A stretch of 64,000 nt of DNA from Adenophora triphylla var. japonica (lineage: Eukaryota > Streptophyta > Magnoliopsida > Asterales > Campanulaceae). Every line of letters begins with the position of its first letter. Position 1 is the first letter of the stretch. The stretch covers positions 186,001 through 250,000 of the forward strand of contig JAFEMH010000984.1 in the NCBI GenBank assembly GCA_022495995.1, in the 5' to 3' direction. Positions 33,190 through 45,383 of the stretch are shown one piece after another. The notes under the pieces were generated by a model. It was given only the letters and a program-made list of their open reading frames with translations, did not search any database and was not told the origin of the DNA. Position numbers and translations under genes: made by a program.

Positions 33190-34604
33190 TTGCTAATTGT
33201 AATGCTCATTGGTTATCACAAAATAGAGGAACTGGAGTCTGATTTGAGATACCAAAAGCAGATAAGAGAGAAAGTAACCAAGTAATCTCACAGCAGCAAT
33301 TAGCAAGAGCTCTATATTCTGCCTCAGCAGAAGATCTTGAGACAACTGTTTGTTTCTTACACTTCCAAGATATCAAAGAAGACCCAAGAAACATGCAGAA
33401 ACCTGAGAGAGACCTTCTTGTTGTAGGACATCCCATAGTTGTTAAAGGCGAGAGGCGGGCGAGAAGATCCTAGAAAAGGCGAATGGCGAGGCGGTTGAAA
33501 GGCAAGCAAGACGGTAAAATAGAACAAAAGGAATAGTAAAATAATATATATGTAAAATATATTAAGCAAAGCTTAAACATGTTAAGAACAAGAATTTTGC
33601 ATTAAATAAAGGTCACAATTTCACATGTAATAGCAACTTAACACAACTAAAACACCAAAAAGTGAGAATTCTAAGACAAAAAATACATTTTATGTTCAAA
33701 TCAGTAAACAAGTAGCCGTTTAAAAGCGTGAAATAGGTGAATTCGAATATATAATTTCAAATGTATAATCCATAACTAGTGATGAACATAAGATAGAGTT
33801 AAAACTTCAAATGACTAAGGAGACCGAAAGTAAAGCGAAAAAACAAATTAAATTATTAAGCATATTAAAATTTGCAAACCTCCCTATAAAAATTTGAATA
33901 AAGCAAGCTATTTGTAGTGTTTTTGTCCCACTCCTTTGTCGTCATTCTAATTTGTTATTTATCACACTTAATTTCTTTTGATCGCTCGAGAGAAATTATG
34001 GATATATTTCTTTCTCATGTACACCACAAGCTATCTTTACTCCATATTATCTCAAAACAACGCATTAGGTAAGTTAAATTATTGAAACTAAAATTACAAA
34101 ATGACCTAGCATAACACTACGCATACGCCTATTATGCCTTTTAACAAAGGCGAACTCCTCACGCCTCTCACCATAACCAAGAAACGCATGGCTTGGCCTA
34201 AAAGGTGCACAACAGCCCGCCATAAAACCAAAAGGCGGTCGACACCTAAAGGCGCAAAAACGGCGAGACGAGAGAGAGAGGCGCTAGCCTTTCGCAACTA
34301 TGGGACATCCAGCCTAATTAGAGTCTAAAAAAGCTTGAAGTTCGAGGGGTGTTGCCTAAAAAAGAAGGCCTTGACCAGGACTTCCTTTTAGATATCTGAC
34401 AAGTTTGTAGGTTGCATCCAAATGAGGCTCTCTAGGGGATGACAAGAATTGACTTAAGATATGAACATGATAAGAAATCTCAGGCCTAGTAATAGTGAGA
34501 TATACTAGTCTTCCCACAAGCCTTCTATAAATAGGGATCCTTAAGCAAATTCCCTTTATCAGCAGCCAAAGTGTGATGAGTTTCCATAGGAACTTTAGCA
34601 GGTT
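33190..34604 (-). mobile_element. Ty1/copia pol fragment (RNase H/RT end), copy 2
   Basis: The minus strand encodes the copia RNase H segment (CPTTRRSLSGFCMFLG; SRSSAEAEYRALA) at 33206-33436 and the end of the RVT_2 reverse transcriptase ([29 protein letters not shown]) at 34356-34600. The two are separated by the 869-bp hAT-type insertion. Both ends of the fragment are truncated. Confidence 0.85.
33434..34302. mobile_element. Non-autonomous hAT-type element in copia (copy 2)
   Basis: The ends read CATAGTTG...CAACTATG, with imperfect inverted similarity continuing inward (AAAGGC / GCCTTT). The 869-bp insert is flanked by an exact 8-bp duplication GGACATCC (33426-33433 and 34303-34310), the target-site length of hAT transposons. 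The interior is AT-rich with AGGCG-rich ends and no transposase. Confidence 0.8.
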
Positions 34605-35420
34605 GCAGTGGGGCTTATCCAAACTTCAGTGTGGGCAATGAATTAAACCAATATTACACAAATTTATTTGTGTCAACTTAAAACATAAATCAAAATGTAC
34701 AATGGTGAATCTATAGCTGACACATACCTTGACATGTGTGCTTGGAAACTGAGAAGTACGCAAGGTTTCCTGTGCTTCGTCACCAGGTTTGCGACGAGGC
34801 ACACTCAAGATGAGGGCAGCTTGATCCCAAGTAGCAGCAGTGGATGTAATATGATAACCACTGTCCCACCGTCTATGGATGCCCTCACTTGGATAAAGAA
34901 AATCAAGCTCCACAACCTGCAACCAAAAAACCATTATCACCCAGAAATAGAGCGGGTGTTTACCCAAAAAATGTTAAAGGGAGAACACTTTTTCACAAAT
35001 CAATTACCATCATTCCAACATTTTTCATTTTATTTATTTATTTTCTCTACATGTACACAATTTATTTGTTCCGAGCCCCATCTGATAATACTGCAGACGG
35101 ACCGAGCTATGAACTGAGCTCTCACAAATCCATCCCCTGTCCCACAACACATCCACACCACACCAAGAATAGAAAGAGAAAAAGGAAGGGGGGTTAAATA
35201 CTCTTTTGCACGCTAAGTCTCACATGGAGCCGCACAATAATCATAGATTTTTAATGATCCTCAAACTCTCTAAAACATCTATCATAATGAAAATCATTCC
35301 CCAGCCAAACAATACAAAATTGAACAAGAATCGTCCAAATAAACTGTGCTCTACTAAACAGATGAATCAACATGATCCCTCAGTACCATTTCTCATTTTT
35401 TGGATCTCTCCTTTAAAGTA

Positions 35421-35680
35421 CTCCCTCCGTCCCTAAATGAATGGCCCAAATTCATTTTAAGAAACATTCTGAAAATGTGTGCTTTTTATACATTTTAATG
35501 GCAAAGATGCATAAATTTTCTTGTTTTCCACTTTCCAAACATTTAGTTTTGCAACAATAAAGTGACTAGTGAAAATGATTTGGTAAAAAACATTTAGGGA
35601 CAAAGTTCTTTCCAAAACTGACATTTATTTTGGGACAAAAATTTCTTGAAAATCGACATTCATTTAGGGACACATGGAGT
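35421..35680. mobile_element. Stowaway-like MITE (copy 3)
   Basis: Counterpart of 11420-11677 with the same decayed right end. Confidence 0.6.
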
Positions 35681-36315
35681 ATTATTTTTCTAACATAAAA
35701 ATTTCAGACACTGATGTCATCTAATTGTAACCCTCGTTCATCAAAAAGGCAAGCTAGAAGATTCATGCGAGATTTTTTGGCTTATTGCTCAGTCACTGGT
35801 AATGATGAATTCAAAAGGTCCAACGTTTTGAAAAGGCACTCTACAATGCGATGAAGTGTTTTCTTAAACATGGACTCAACGTGTTTGAAATTTTGAAATA
35901 ATTATTTCAGATATGCAAGTCTATGCTCCAACTCTAGTCATGTTGCTTTGCTTGTGTATCATAAACAGAAAAGAAGCTGAAGGGGATCTCAGAGTTTAGA
36001 AGAACTGGTAAGAACAAATGAGAGCAAGAAACTGAACCTGACCGCTGAAGCCAGCATTGCGAGACATGACCACGCCCCATCTGGTACTCGCTGTTGACAT
36101 GGATGTCACATGAAACCCTTCTCTCCAATTCTTATTAATCCACTTAAAAGGAAATGAGTCACTCACTTTGTACGACTGTTGAGAGTACTGGGTGCCTGCC
36201 AAAATTTGGTCATAAAATAGTTCATAGACAAAAAGTTCAGCAACTAAATTTGGCTTGTCAAAACCAATATCAAATTACATTCATCACTATCAGGATTCAA
36301 CAGATTTGTTTAATA

Positions 36316-36401
36316 CTCCATCCCTCCCATTTTAAGGCTTTTACTTTATTTTTGGTCAGTCCCAGTTTTAGGTTCTTAGTTTGTTTTATTTCATAGAATT
36401 A

Positions 36402-36436
<35 letters not shown>

Positions 36437-36589
36437 TTACGTACCTATCTACTATCCCCCCACTAGCTTTATGAATAGTGTTTTGGACAATTATGTCCCC
36501 AACACACTACTATTGTTGCCCATTTTGCATTGGTTCCTAATTAAGCGTGTAAAGTCAAACTAAGAAACTTAAATCGGGACGGAGGGAAT
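36316..36589. mobile_element. Stowaway-like MITE with expanded A-run (copy 3)
   Basis: Counterpart of 12380-12643. An A-run of about 31 at 36402-36433 replaces a run of about 10 in copy 1. Confidence 0.6.
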
Positions 36590-36829
36590 AAATAAAGAAG
36601 TATGTCAGGATAAGAGCTTAGCAAACCATCGCTTCTAAGAACCAGCAATACATATTTAAATCATGGTTCTGTAAAGAAACTAACATAATACGGAGTTCAA
36701 TAGTATAACTTCACTAATGAATCTTATTTCTTGTAATCATCCAAAAACCATCAACATGTTCAATTCTGGTCATTCGGTTTCTCATATATTTGTAATTGAC
36801 ACATTCAGATATAGACAAATAAAATAATA

Positions 36830-37019
36830 CTCCCTCCGTCCCAAAATAAATGTCGCATTTGACTTGTCAACATTTTTAAGTAGGGTGCTTTACTAGTTTG
36901 TACATTGCATATGCAAGGATAAAATTGCACCGAGTCTCTTCCCTTATTTAGAAACGCGACAATTATTCTGGGATGGACCGAAAAGGAAAGTACAAAATTT
37001 ATTATGGGTCGGAAATAGT
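36830..37019. mobile_element. Stowaway-like MITE (copy 3)
   Basis: Counterpart of 12861-13051 and 24676-24865. Confidence 0.65.
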
Positions 37020-38462
37020 ATAAAACAAAACCTCTGCACTGCGTGTCAACAAAATTCACGGAAATATCAAATGATTGAACAAACATACCCATTAGACCAC
37101 CTTTTCATATGATGATGCGGCAACAAATGTGCTTTTGTGAAATGGAAAACCAGAAATAAGCATCGACCACAAGCAACTATAGTATCCGTATTCATTTTCA
37201 TATACTCCAAGACCAAATATACCTTTGGATATCACCACAAGAGAACTTCCATTGTTAGACCCAGCAATAGAACTGATATAAAAGTTCTTCTCCCATTGTT
37301 CCATGATCCATTCCTGCAATACTTAATGTATAAGGAATTTAATAATCTCATACAACTCTAAGATCAATGAAAGAACAAACTATGTAATAATATGCCAAGG
37401 TGTTTCACCTTGTGCAAGAAGGAGAAAGCTCATAAACTTGGTTAGTGAAGCCTGTTCCAGCGTCCATTATAAGAGCCCACAGGTTGGAACAGGATGCCAC
37501 AGAACTTATAAGTAAACCATGAGCGTTTCCTCTTTCCACATGTTGTGGCATTCTTGCATCCGCCACATTGTAATGGTACCTACATGGACACAATGAGCAG
37601 TTTACTTATCCATATAAAGAGAAAACATTCAGGACAAAACAAGGCTCATTGCTCTTTTGGAACCAGAGGCAAGACAATAATCAGCAGCATGCAAAAAGTC
37701 CTGATGGTCTTGGATAAAGAAGTAGGCTAAGATAAATTGGGCAGATTCATCACGGGAACAAATGGGTTTTTGTCTCACATATTTCAGGCAAGACTCAGTA
37801 AAGACACCACAGATTTTACCAACTCCATGTTGGAAAAAATGAAGGCAAATGCATGTACATGACGAGCAAAAGAATCATAAGAGCACTAATGACGCTAAAT
37901 TATTGTGAGAACTCTGCAAATTGACACAGGCCTCAAAAAACTATATGATCCAAAAAAAGGTCCAATACAATTTCTACAAGCAATGTTGTACCGCTGTTTC
38001 ATAGGTAGCCTGGCATTATAAACTGATATCCACTGTGTTGCAGGGACTCCCATGCGAACTTTCTTCTTGGGTTGTCCATCATCTTCCTCATCAAGATTCA
38101 ATCTGCCACGTTTTTGGCCAACTTGGAAGATAATCTAACAAGGATATCAGAAAAAATCTATAAGATCAGCAATACGCATCCAACAAAATTTTTGTTCTTT
38201 TTAGTCATATATCCAAAAAGATCACCTTTTGAGCACCATCTGTATTTATTGGTCTTACGGCAGGGTTGGGACCAAGTAGTCCCTCGAACAAAGAGATTAG
38301 CTTGGAATAGTTGGGTTCTTCATCGAACTTCATGTTCACCACTATCTCAAGAAATTGTTTGTGGTGCAGGGCAGAAGCAGCACAACATTTCGGGAGATGT
38401 GGCCATTTTCTTCTTACAAACTAGGAATGATTTATTATCACCCTATGAAACAAAATCAAATA

Positions 38463-38760
38463 CTCCCTCCGTCCCGCCCGAAGTGTCTCAAAATGAGATC
38501 GGCGCGGGAATTAAGGTAAGTGATGTAAGAAAGAGAAAAAGGTTAAATGTTGTGAGTATGAAAAATTAAATAGGAGAGAGAATGAGTGGGAGGAATAGTT
38601 AGGAGAGAGAATGTTGTGAGTGTAAAAGTAAAGTAGGAGAGAGAATGAGTGGGGTAGGAAGAGTATAAAAATAATAAAAACTTTCCATTTTGGGATTGAG
38701 ACACTTTAAATGGGACGCCCAAAAAGGAAAGTTGAGACACTTCAAGCGGGACGGAGGGAG
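38463..38760. mobile_element. Stowaway-like MITE replacing the LINE tail (copy 3)
   Basis: Counterpart of 26282-26578, with an intact GGGACGGAGGGAGTATA right end. Confidence 0.75.
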
Positions 38761-38774
38761 TATATGTCATCGTA

Positions 38775-39115
38775 AAAAAAAATGAGAGAAAGAGAGAGGA
38801 AAAAGGTGGGGATAAAATTTGGAAGAAGCAAAGAAGAAAAAAAATAATGATAGTAAAAAGGAATACACATAATAAAAAGGGAAATCAACCCCCATCACCC
38901 ACAACCCTCCACTCCGGCCTATTCAAAGCCATATTTTCATCTAATCTCAATAAACTCATGCCGTTTCCAATCACCCTTATCCAAGTTTTCTTAGGCCTTC
39001 CCATACCCCTCACCATTTTATCACTTCTCCACGCTTCAGGCCTCCTAACCGGAGTATCACTCGGTCTCCATCTCACATGACCAAACCACCTTAGGCGATT
39101 TTCCCTCATTAAAGG
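38775..39115 (-). mobile_element. LINE tail in kinase intron, copy 3
   Basis: Minus-strand motifs RLRWFGHVRW and PVRRPEAW as in copy 1; the tail end is lost. Confidence 0.7.
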
Positions 39116-39960
39116 ACAAAAGTTAATCTATGAAGCTATCTGAAGTGCCAAAGTAAGTCCAAGAAGATATAAATGCAAGTACTACCTGATATCCTTGCCA
39201 TGGCAGCCTGCCTTTGTGAAGAAAAATCAATGTATATGCAAGAGACTCCAGATCATCTCTTCTACTAGCAGTCCTTCCCAAATGAGCATGCACACTTGCG
39301 TATCTAACAGTTCCTGAATTCAAGAAATAATTGAATCAGAATTGTGAAAAGAACAGTTGAAACTTAAGTAATTGCACCATAGAAAAATACTTTACCTAAA
39401 CATATCGGGTCGTTGATCATACTCAACATGCTGACCACTGCTATTTTCTCTCCACTTAGTCGCTGTATTTCATGTATATTAAAAAAATTAGAGATGAGCA
39501 GCAAAGTAAACAATAATCCACTGAATTAAACTTTACTGACCTACTCCCAAGTCAACAAGAAACAGAAACAGAAACAGTTTCTTTTCTTGAGCTGTTGATG
39601 GCCGGCCTAGTAAAAAGTTCTCTGGCTTTACATCCCCATGCACATAACTGACCATCATAGAATGATATGTAAGAAACAGAAATAGAATTGGAATTCAGCC
39701 ACAGGGAAAAGTCATCAGAATCTCATCAGCAGCACGGGGGAAGGGGTAACTAAATAAATTAGGAACTAACAAAAACAGTTGAGAAATTTTACACATCATA
39801 CCCCTTCGAGTGCATCTTCTCCAAGATCGACAAAGACTCCACAGCAATACAAGCTACCATTTCGAATGACATCCTGGAGCATAGAGATTTGAAGATAAGA
39901 CATGAGATGCCAAAAATAATACAAGGATCCAGAGTAATGATAATAAAGTAATATGAAGTA

Positions 39961-40222
39961 CTCCCTCTGTACCAAAATGAATGTCCAAATTCAAGAAATT
40001 TTTGTCACAAAATGAATGTCATTTTTGTAAATAACTTAGTCCCTACACGCTTTTTTACCAAAAAAAAATCGCTATTCATTTTATTATCGTAAAACTAAAT
40101 GTTTAGAAAGTGGATAACAAGAATATTTATGCATCTTTGCCATTAAAATGTATTAAAAGAACACATTTTCAATGTGTCCCTTAAAATGAAATTTGGACAT
40201 TTATTTAGGGACGGAGGGAGTA
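39961..40222. mobile_element. Stowaway-like MITE (copy 3)
   Basis: Counterpart of 15420-15675 and 27777-28038. Confidence 0.7.
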
Positions 40223-43200
40223 TATGCTAAGATGCTGTGAGAAAAAATTGCATCCCTGAAATGATATTTACCACAGAAAATGCTGACTAAAGAAAAATCT
40301 TAAGCATGTCTCAACCAGCTACATATACAAAGCAGCGCATACATGCAGCAAAGCAATCCTTTGGGGTTGAAAATAACCTCAATCTTCTCAACCATAGCAG
40401 ATATAGTGTGCAAGTATCATGGGCTCAAAATTAGCTAACTAACAAACATTACATAAAAGAGAAATATGCATATTTCAAGAGCATATGATTTGCCTTGTTT
40501 GATTTCAGTTGAATTTCTACTTTATGGTTTATGGGTGATATGAAATGGTCATGTTTAATTTGGGTCTATCAGAAGTGTTTATGATGGGTAATAAAGAAGG
40601 GTATCATGGGAATTATGGAGGTTCCATTTAAAAAAAAAAAAATCCTTGTCTGGGTATTAAAGAAGGGTATAATGGATGTTATGAACGTTTCATTAAAAAA
40701 CACGATCCATCCTTGTTTTTAATAGAACCAATAACCACCACGGCAAGTGTTTATGGTTTTATTCAAGCATTGTATGTCTTGTATATATAAGTGAGTTATG
40801 GGCCAAAACTAAATCAAACACATACTTTTTAGTTTCTGAAAAACTACGAACCATAAACTGATTCCAAAAACTGAAATAAAACAAGAGGCTCCTAAGTGCA
40901 TCCGAGTTAGAGCAGCAAAAAATCAAATAACTCAACTTGCACAAGCTGCGAGTAAATAGTAAAATATGACTAGGCTTTTATGGGCTTTAAGCCATGGCAA
41001 ATGACGTCAAACGAGGTGATTCAATAGTGTGGGAACAAGCTCCACATAAACAGGCTCAACTCTTAAGACCGACTTATTTCAATTATGTTCTTAAAGACAA
41101 TATTGATCTCACTGTCACGAGAAGATAATATGTCTGTTCATTTGTAAGTAAATCGCCTAGAGAATGAAAGTACCATTTTGAACGCCAATCATGAACAGTT
41201 GTTCAACATTTAGCTGCAGATTCTAGCCTTTCAGGTAAAGCAACAATATAGTTATACCTAATCCGCACTTATATGAAAGGTTGTTGTCCACACACACACC
41301 CCAACAACAATCCCGTTTTAACCATTCTAGTCAGTACGATTTGTCAAACCATTCTAGTCAGTACGTTGATGTGCAACTTCCATCACACGACTTCAGCAAA
41401 AGTAAATGAAAATCATGAAAGAAAGAATGAAGAAGAATTTAATGATGCTAAAAGAATGCCACCATGGGAGGATATTCAGTTCCTCTAGAGCCTAAGAAAA
41501 ATCAATGTGCAAAAACTAGATAATAGTAAAACAAAAATGGATGCTATCAGATTCACAAGCCTAGGTACTCACGACTGTCCTGAAGAATTCCATATATCCC
41601 ATAAGCTAGGTCCAAGCATGTCCATAACCTGAAAAATAGCACTTGGATGAATGTTATACAATATACAGTTATTACTAGCTAAAAGAGAAAGTTACAGAGG
41701 AAATATTGAAAAAATATATTGATAATTAGTAATAGCAAAAATATATGTGAGCCAACTTAATCATACCATTACATAGTAGTCTCCTTGCTTTCCCTTGTAA
41801 TGTACTTTAGGTACCCCATGACTACCACCTAAAGTACTGTGCAAAAAAAAATGAGGAATCAATCAATTCAGTCTCCATAGAATACTGTGATAACATGAAC
41901 ACATATTGAAACCCAGAATAACGAGCACACATACTTGTAAACCTGCCACTCATATGGAGGACCCTAGTTGCAGCCTTTACGGTTTCTGTGCTCAAATTTT
42001 AAAGCAACCTGTAATATAAAAGACAAACCAGAGAAACCATGTAAAATATTTAGTCAGGAAAACAAAAAAAAAAAAAAAAAAAAAACAAGAGGAATAAAAA
42101 TTGTAAATTCCTCTTAAAAGGCCCTCACCTCCAGGGCTGCAGAACCGGTTGCCAGTTCATTTCCACCGGTAACTCGTCGACCAACAAATACCTGACCAAA
42201 CCCACCTTTGCCCAACTTTCTCTCAACCTTATACTGTGGCGACCCTCCTACTTGAACCTGATAACCAGCCACATCAAGATAATAGAAGCCAATGAGCCCC
42301 ACATTTTGCATTATAAATTTTGTACCAAGAAGTCTAAAATTATGCACCACAACTACATGGTATTGGATGACGAACCAAACATCCTATAGGAGCCTACATA
42401 GCGTACACTACACCCACATTTTGCAGTATTCCCTTCTTCCTCCTGACCAGTAGCTTTATTAGAACTCAAAACGCCCAAATTCGCGACTGAGTTGGCTCCC
42501 AAAAGTTATGAAATTCGATTTTCAATGTTCTTCCAAATTTGAAAAAAAAAAAAAAAAACTCAGATTCGCTTGAATGAGAAAGATGAGGGAAGATTAAAAA
42601 CATACCTTATTTCTCCATTTGTTTTGCAGATCGAAGAACAAAGATCAAAATGGCTTTGATTTGCCGAAAGTATTGGATCTGATTTCTTCCCGTTTGTTTT
42701 GCGGCTTCAGTAACAGGATACAATCGTAAAGAGGCATCTTATATTTTCCCTACCGCGAATGTCGTTATGAATCGCCGGAATTGAGGATCTATAATCGCCG
42801 GGAGCTTGCAGAAGTGATCGGAGGGGTCTAGGGTTTTGGAGTTGTGGAAAATCAGGGGCCTGAATTGTTAAAATCTATTTGGGCTTTTGAAGCGGTCGTT
42901 GGAAATTGGGCCATTTGGACTCACTTGGACTAACATGGAACTAGATAAACATAAGGCCATTGAAGTTGTTCCAAATAAAAAATGTGAAAATTGTTAATGG
43001 TAATTTTAATGGAGAATAAATACAATTTTTTGAATTTATAGAAATTTGTGGTCAAACTTTACCCAATTGACCAAAAAATTATATGCGACATTTATTTCGG
43101 GATGAATACCTAACTTCTGTCTCAAAATGACCAATTTATTTTTTTCAACTTTTTTAAAATATTGCTTGACCATTTTGATTATGATTGATTAATTTTGAAA

Positions 43201-44296
43201 TTGTTTGATTTTGAGAAGTCGTTGTGTTCTAGAGTTAAATTATTTCTATTTTTTATTTTTTAAACATATTTTATAAGCAAAAATAGTAACAATCATTAAT
43301 ATTTGTGGAGTAAGTGAGAAGCGAGAAAGAAGACTAATACTCCGTAGTTGTTTTATCAAAAAATATTATGGGCTCTCTAACCGAGAAAATGGGAAGTAAA
43401 ACTGAGGACTAAGAGTTGGTTTAACCTTACTAATACATACATGAAGCGAATTATGAATCGAATTCTTAACGAAAATGCCTAAGTGAATCGCATTCACTCG
43501 GGGGTAGCGAATTTCGTATGCGAATTCGTGTCGCGAATCGGACCGCATGCCGAATTATGTGACGCTGCTCAACCCACCACTAGCATCGGCCATTAAAAGA
43601 TCTCCCTTCTTCACAACCACGGGTTCTTCTCTCTTCCCCAGTAGCGGCAAAAATCTCTTCTTTCTCTCTCTCCTCCTCACCCTCGAGATATGACAATCAC
43701 GGCGCCGGCGCACTGCTGTCGGCCCGACTCTTCGTGAACCACCTCCTTATGTTTTCTCCTCCTACGTGTCTGCGGCTTCACAACTTTCACGACCGCCGCC
43801 ACCTCCACCTCCTTGGCTGCGCACGCCCTAGTCTTGATATAGCTACCGACCAAATGCTCCGATCTCTTCTCCGTAGCGGCCAGCGGGAAGAGGACTCTCC
43901 TTATTTACCGGAGCACGGCCACGTCGTACTCCACTACGCGGCTCAGGCATTCTTTACCCATACAATTCACACATAACATCAATATAAACCTTACGAGAAT
44001 CTAAATCGGTCAATTCAAGAACAGAAATTTTAAAACCACTAAGAAATCGAGAAATGAATCGACTCTAAAATCGGGTGTGATTGCGAGGTTTGTAGAGATT
44101 ATTTCATGAATTAGGTCAAAATTTGAGAGCTTCTTGGCAGCTTATGTAGACTGTAGAGAGGATTTTTTTCTCAAAATATTCTTTTTAAAAAAGAATATTT
44201 TGTTCTACCTCGTCCTTTGCTCGTCTCCACACAAACGCATCTTTCCGTAAATACGAACAAAGACGTAATTGTAATCGTAATCATTCTCGTTCGTTG

Positions 44297-45383
44297 ATGA
44301 ATGCGTCTGTTTCTCAGTTACAGGGAATCGGCCAGTCACAGATGATGAATCGTGGTGGTGGTGGTGGTGGTGTTGGTGGTGGTGGTGGTGGTGGTTACGG
44401 AATGTGGCTGCCACCCGGAATGCCCGTCGATCAGTTGAAGTTTCAGAACCTTATGTTGCCACCTCCTGGATTTGTTTCTAATTCTTTGTAAAAACCTATG
44501 GGACATAACAACAATAAAAATTGGAAGGGAAAAAAGGGGAATGACAAAAGAATTAGGAAGGATAATCCTGTGATTGGCAGTAGTGGTGTTGGTGGAGGTG
44601 GAGGTGGACTAGTGGGGGTGGAGTTGGAGGTTATAAGCCACCAACGCTTCAAGAATTGCAACATCAGAATCGATTGAAGGCTAGGAGACATTTCCCTAAG
44701 AAGAAATTTAATAATAATAACAATAACTATAATAGGTTTGCTCCGTATGCTCATGCTCCTCATAATACAACTTCGTTTATCATACGTGCAAAGAAATCTG
44801 ATGGAATTACATCTCTTGTATCACTGTGTCCGGCAACTCCTGTTGTGCTGCCTACCCCAAAATTTTCGCCTTCTAGGGAGGTTTTAGTTGATATGGCAAA
44901 GGAAGAATGGGGGGGTTGGTGATTATGATTCCATGAAAGGGTTGATTAGGCTTAGGTCACTGGAAATGAGGCGGAGGAAAAGGAGGATGAAGAGGGAGGA
45001 TCGAGTAACGGTGATGTGGAGGAGCATGTGGAGGTCGAGAGGATATTGGATCATGATTTGAGCCGGCTTGAGATGATTTATCCAAATTCGGGAGGTGCTT
45101 TGAGCATAGTACTCATTATCTTTTGGAGAGTAGAGTTAATGATCGGGACACCCATATAGCTCAACCGGAATAAGAGAATTTGATTTTAAAAGAGAGGTTG
45201 TTCACGATGGAGAGAGAGTTTGATGAGTTGAGGAGGAGGTTAATGTGCCTCGAGAGGCAGAATCCAACTGTGGAGGAAGTTAATGAAGAGGTGGTGGAGA
45301 ATGTCTCTGAAAATGACAGTGAGAGCAGGGACTATGGTCGGTTCATGGATGAAAACGAGGAGGTGGTGGAAGAGAATAATTGA
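44297..45383 (+). pseudogene. Coiled-coil protein, copy 3 (3'-truncated by copia)
   Basis: Same start and Gly-rich N-terminus as copy 2, the same in-frame TAA after FVSNSL, the same G7 frameshift and the same copia truncation. Additional small indels are present at about 44959 (loss in the LRSPG stretch) and 45099 (two extra bases). These extra differences fall in the stretch where copies 2 and 3 disagree unusually often. Confidence 0.7.

Larger units (their letters stand above)
24380..34604. repeat. Segmental duplication copy 2
   Basis: Homology to copies 1 and 3 starts at about 24380 (ATTAAGAAGTATGTCAGG, cf. 12648 and 36595). It ends inside the copia fragment at about 34604, where copy 3 begins abruptly. 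Offsets to copy 3 rise from about 12181 to 12194, so the tandem unit is about 12.2 kb. Long stretches (for example 30660-31350 against 42850-43540) look identical by eye, pointing to a recent event. Confidence 0.85.
34728..43950 (-). pseudogene. MUT9-like / CK1-like kinase, degenerate copy 3
   Basis: This is the most complete copy. The N-terminal exon starts at 43950 but is scrambled by several indels relative to copy 2. Kinase exons run from about 42250 to 37220. Exon GTQYSQQSYKVSDS... is at about 36195-36040. The penultimate exon 34916-34728 (63 residues, VVELDFLYPSEGIHRRWDSG to PSTHVK) is intact. The last exon (CYGRTVS end) is lost at the duplication boundary. Lesions: TAG at 41964-41966 in CNYGPPY, shared with copy 1; the two-base loss in the CPAPF exon (near 38367) and the four-base loss after YELSP (near 37420), both shared with copy 2; and the (FL)n expansion before DLG. 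The acceptor of the first kinase exon is intact, unlike in copy 2. Confidence 0.8.
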
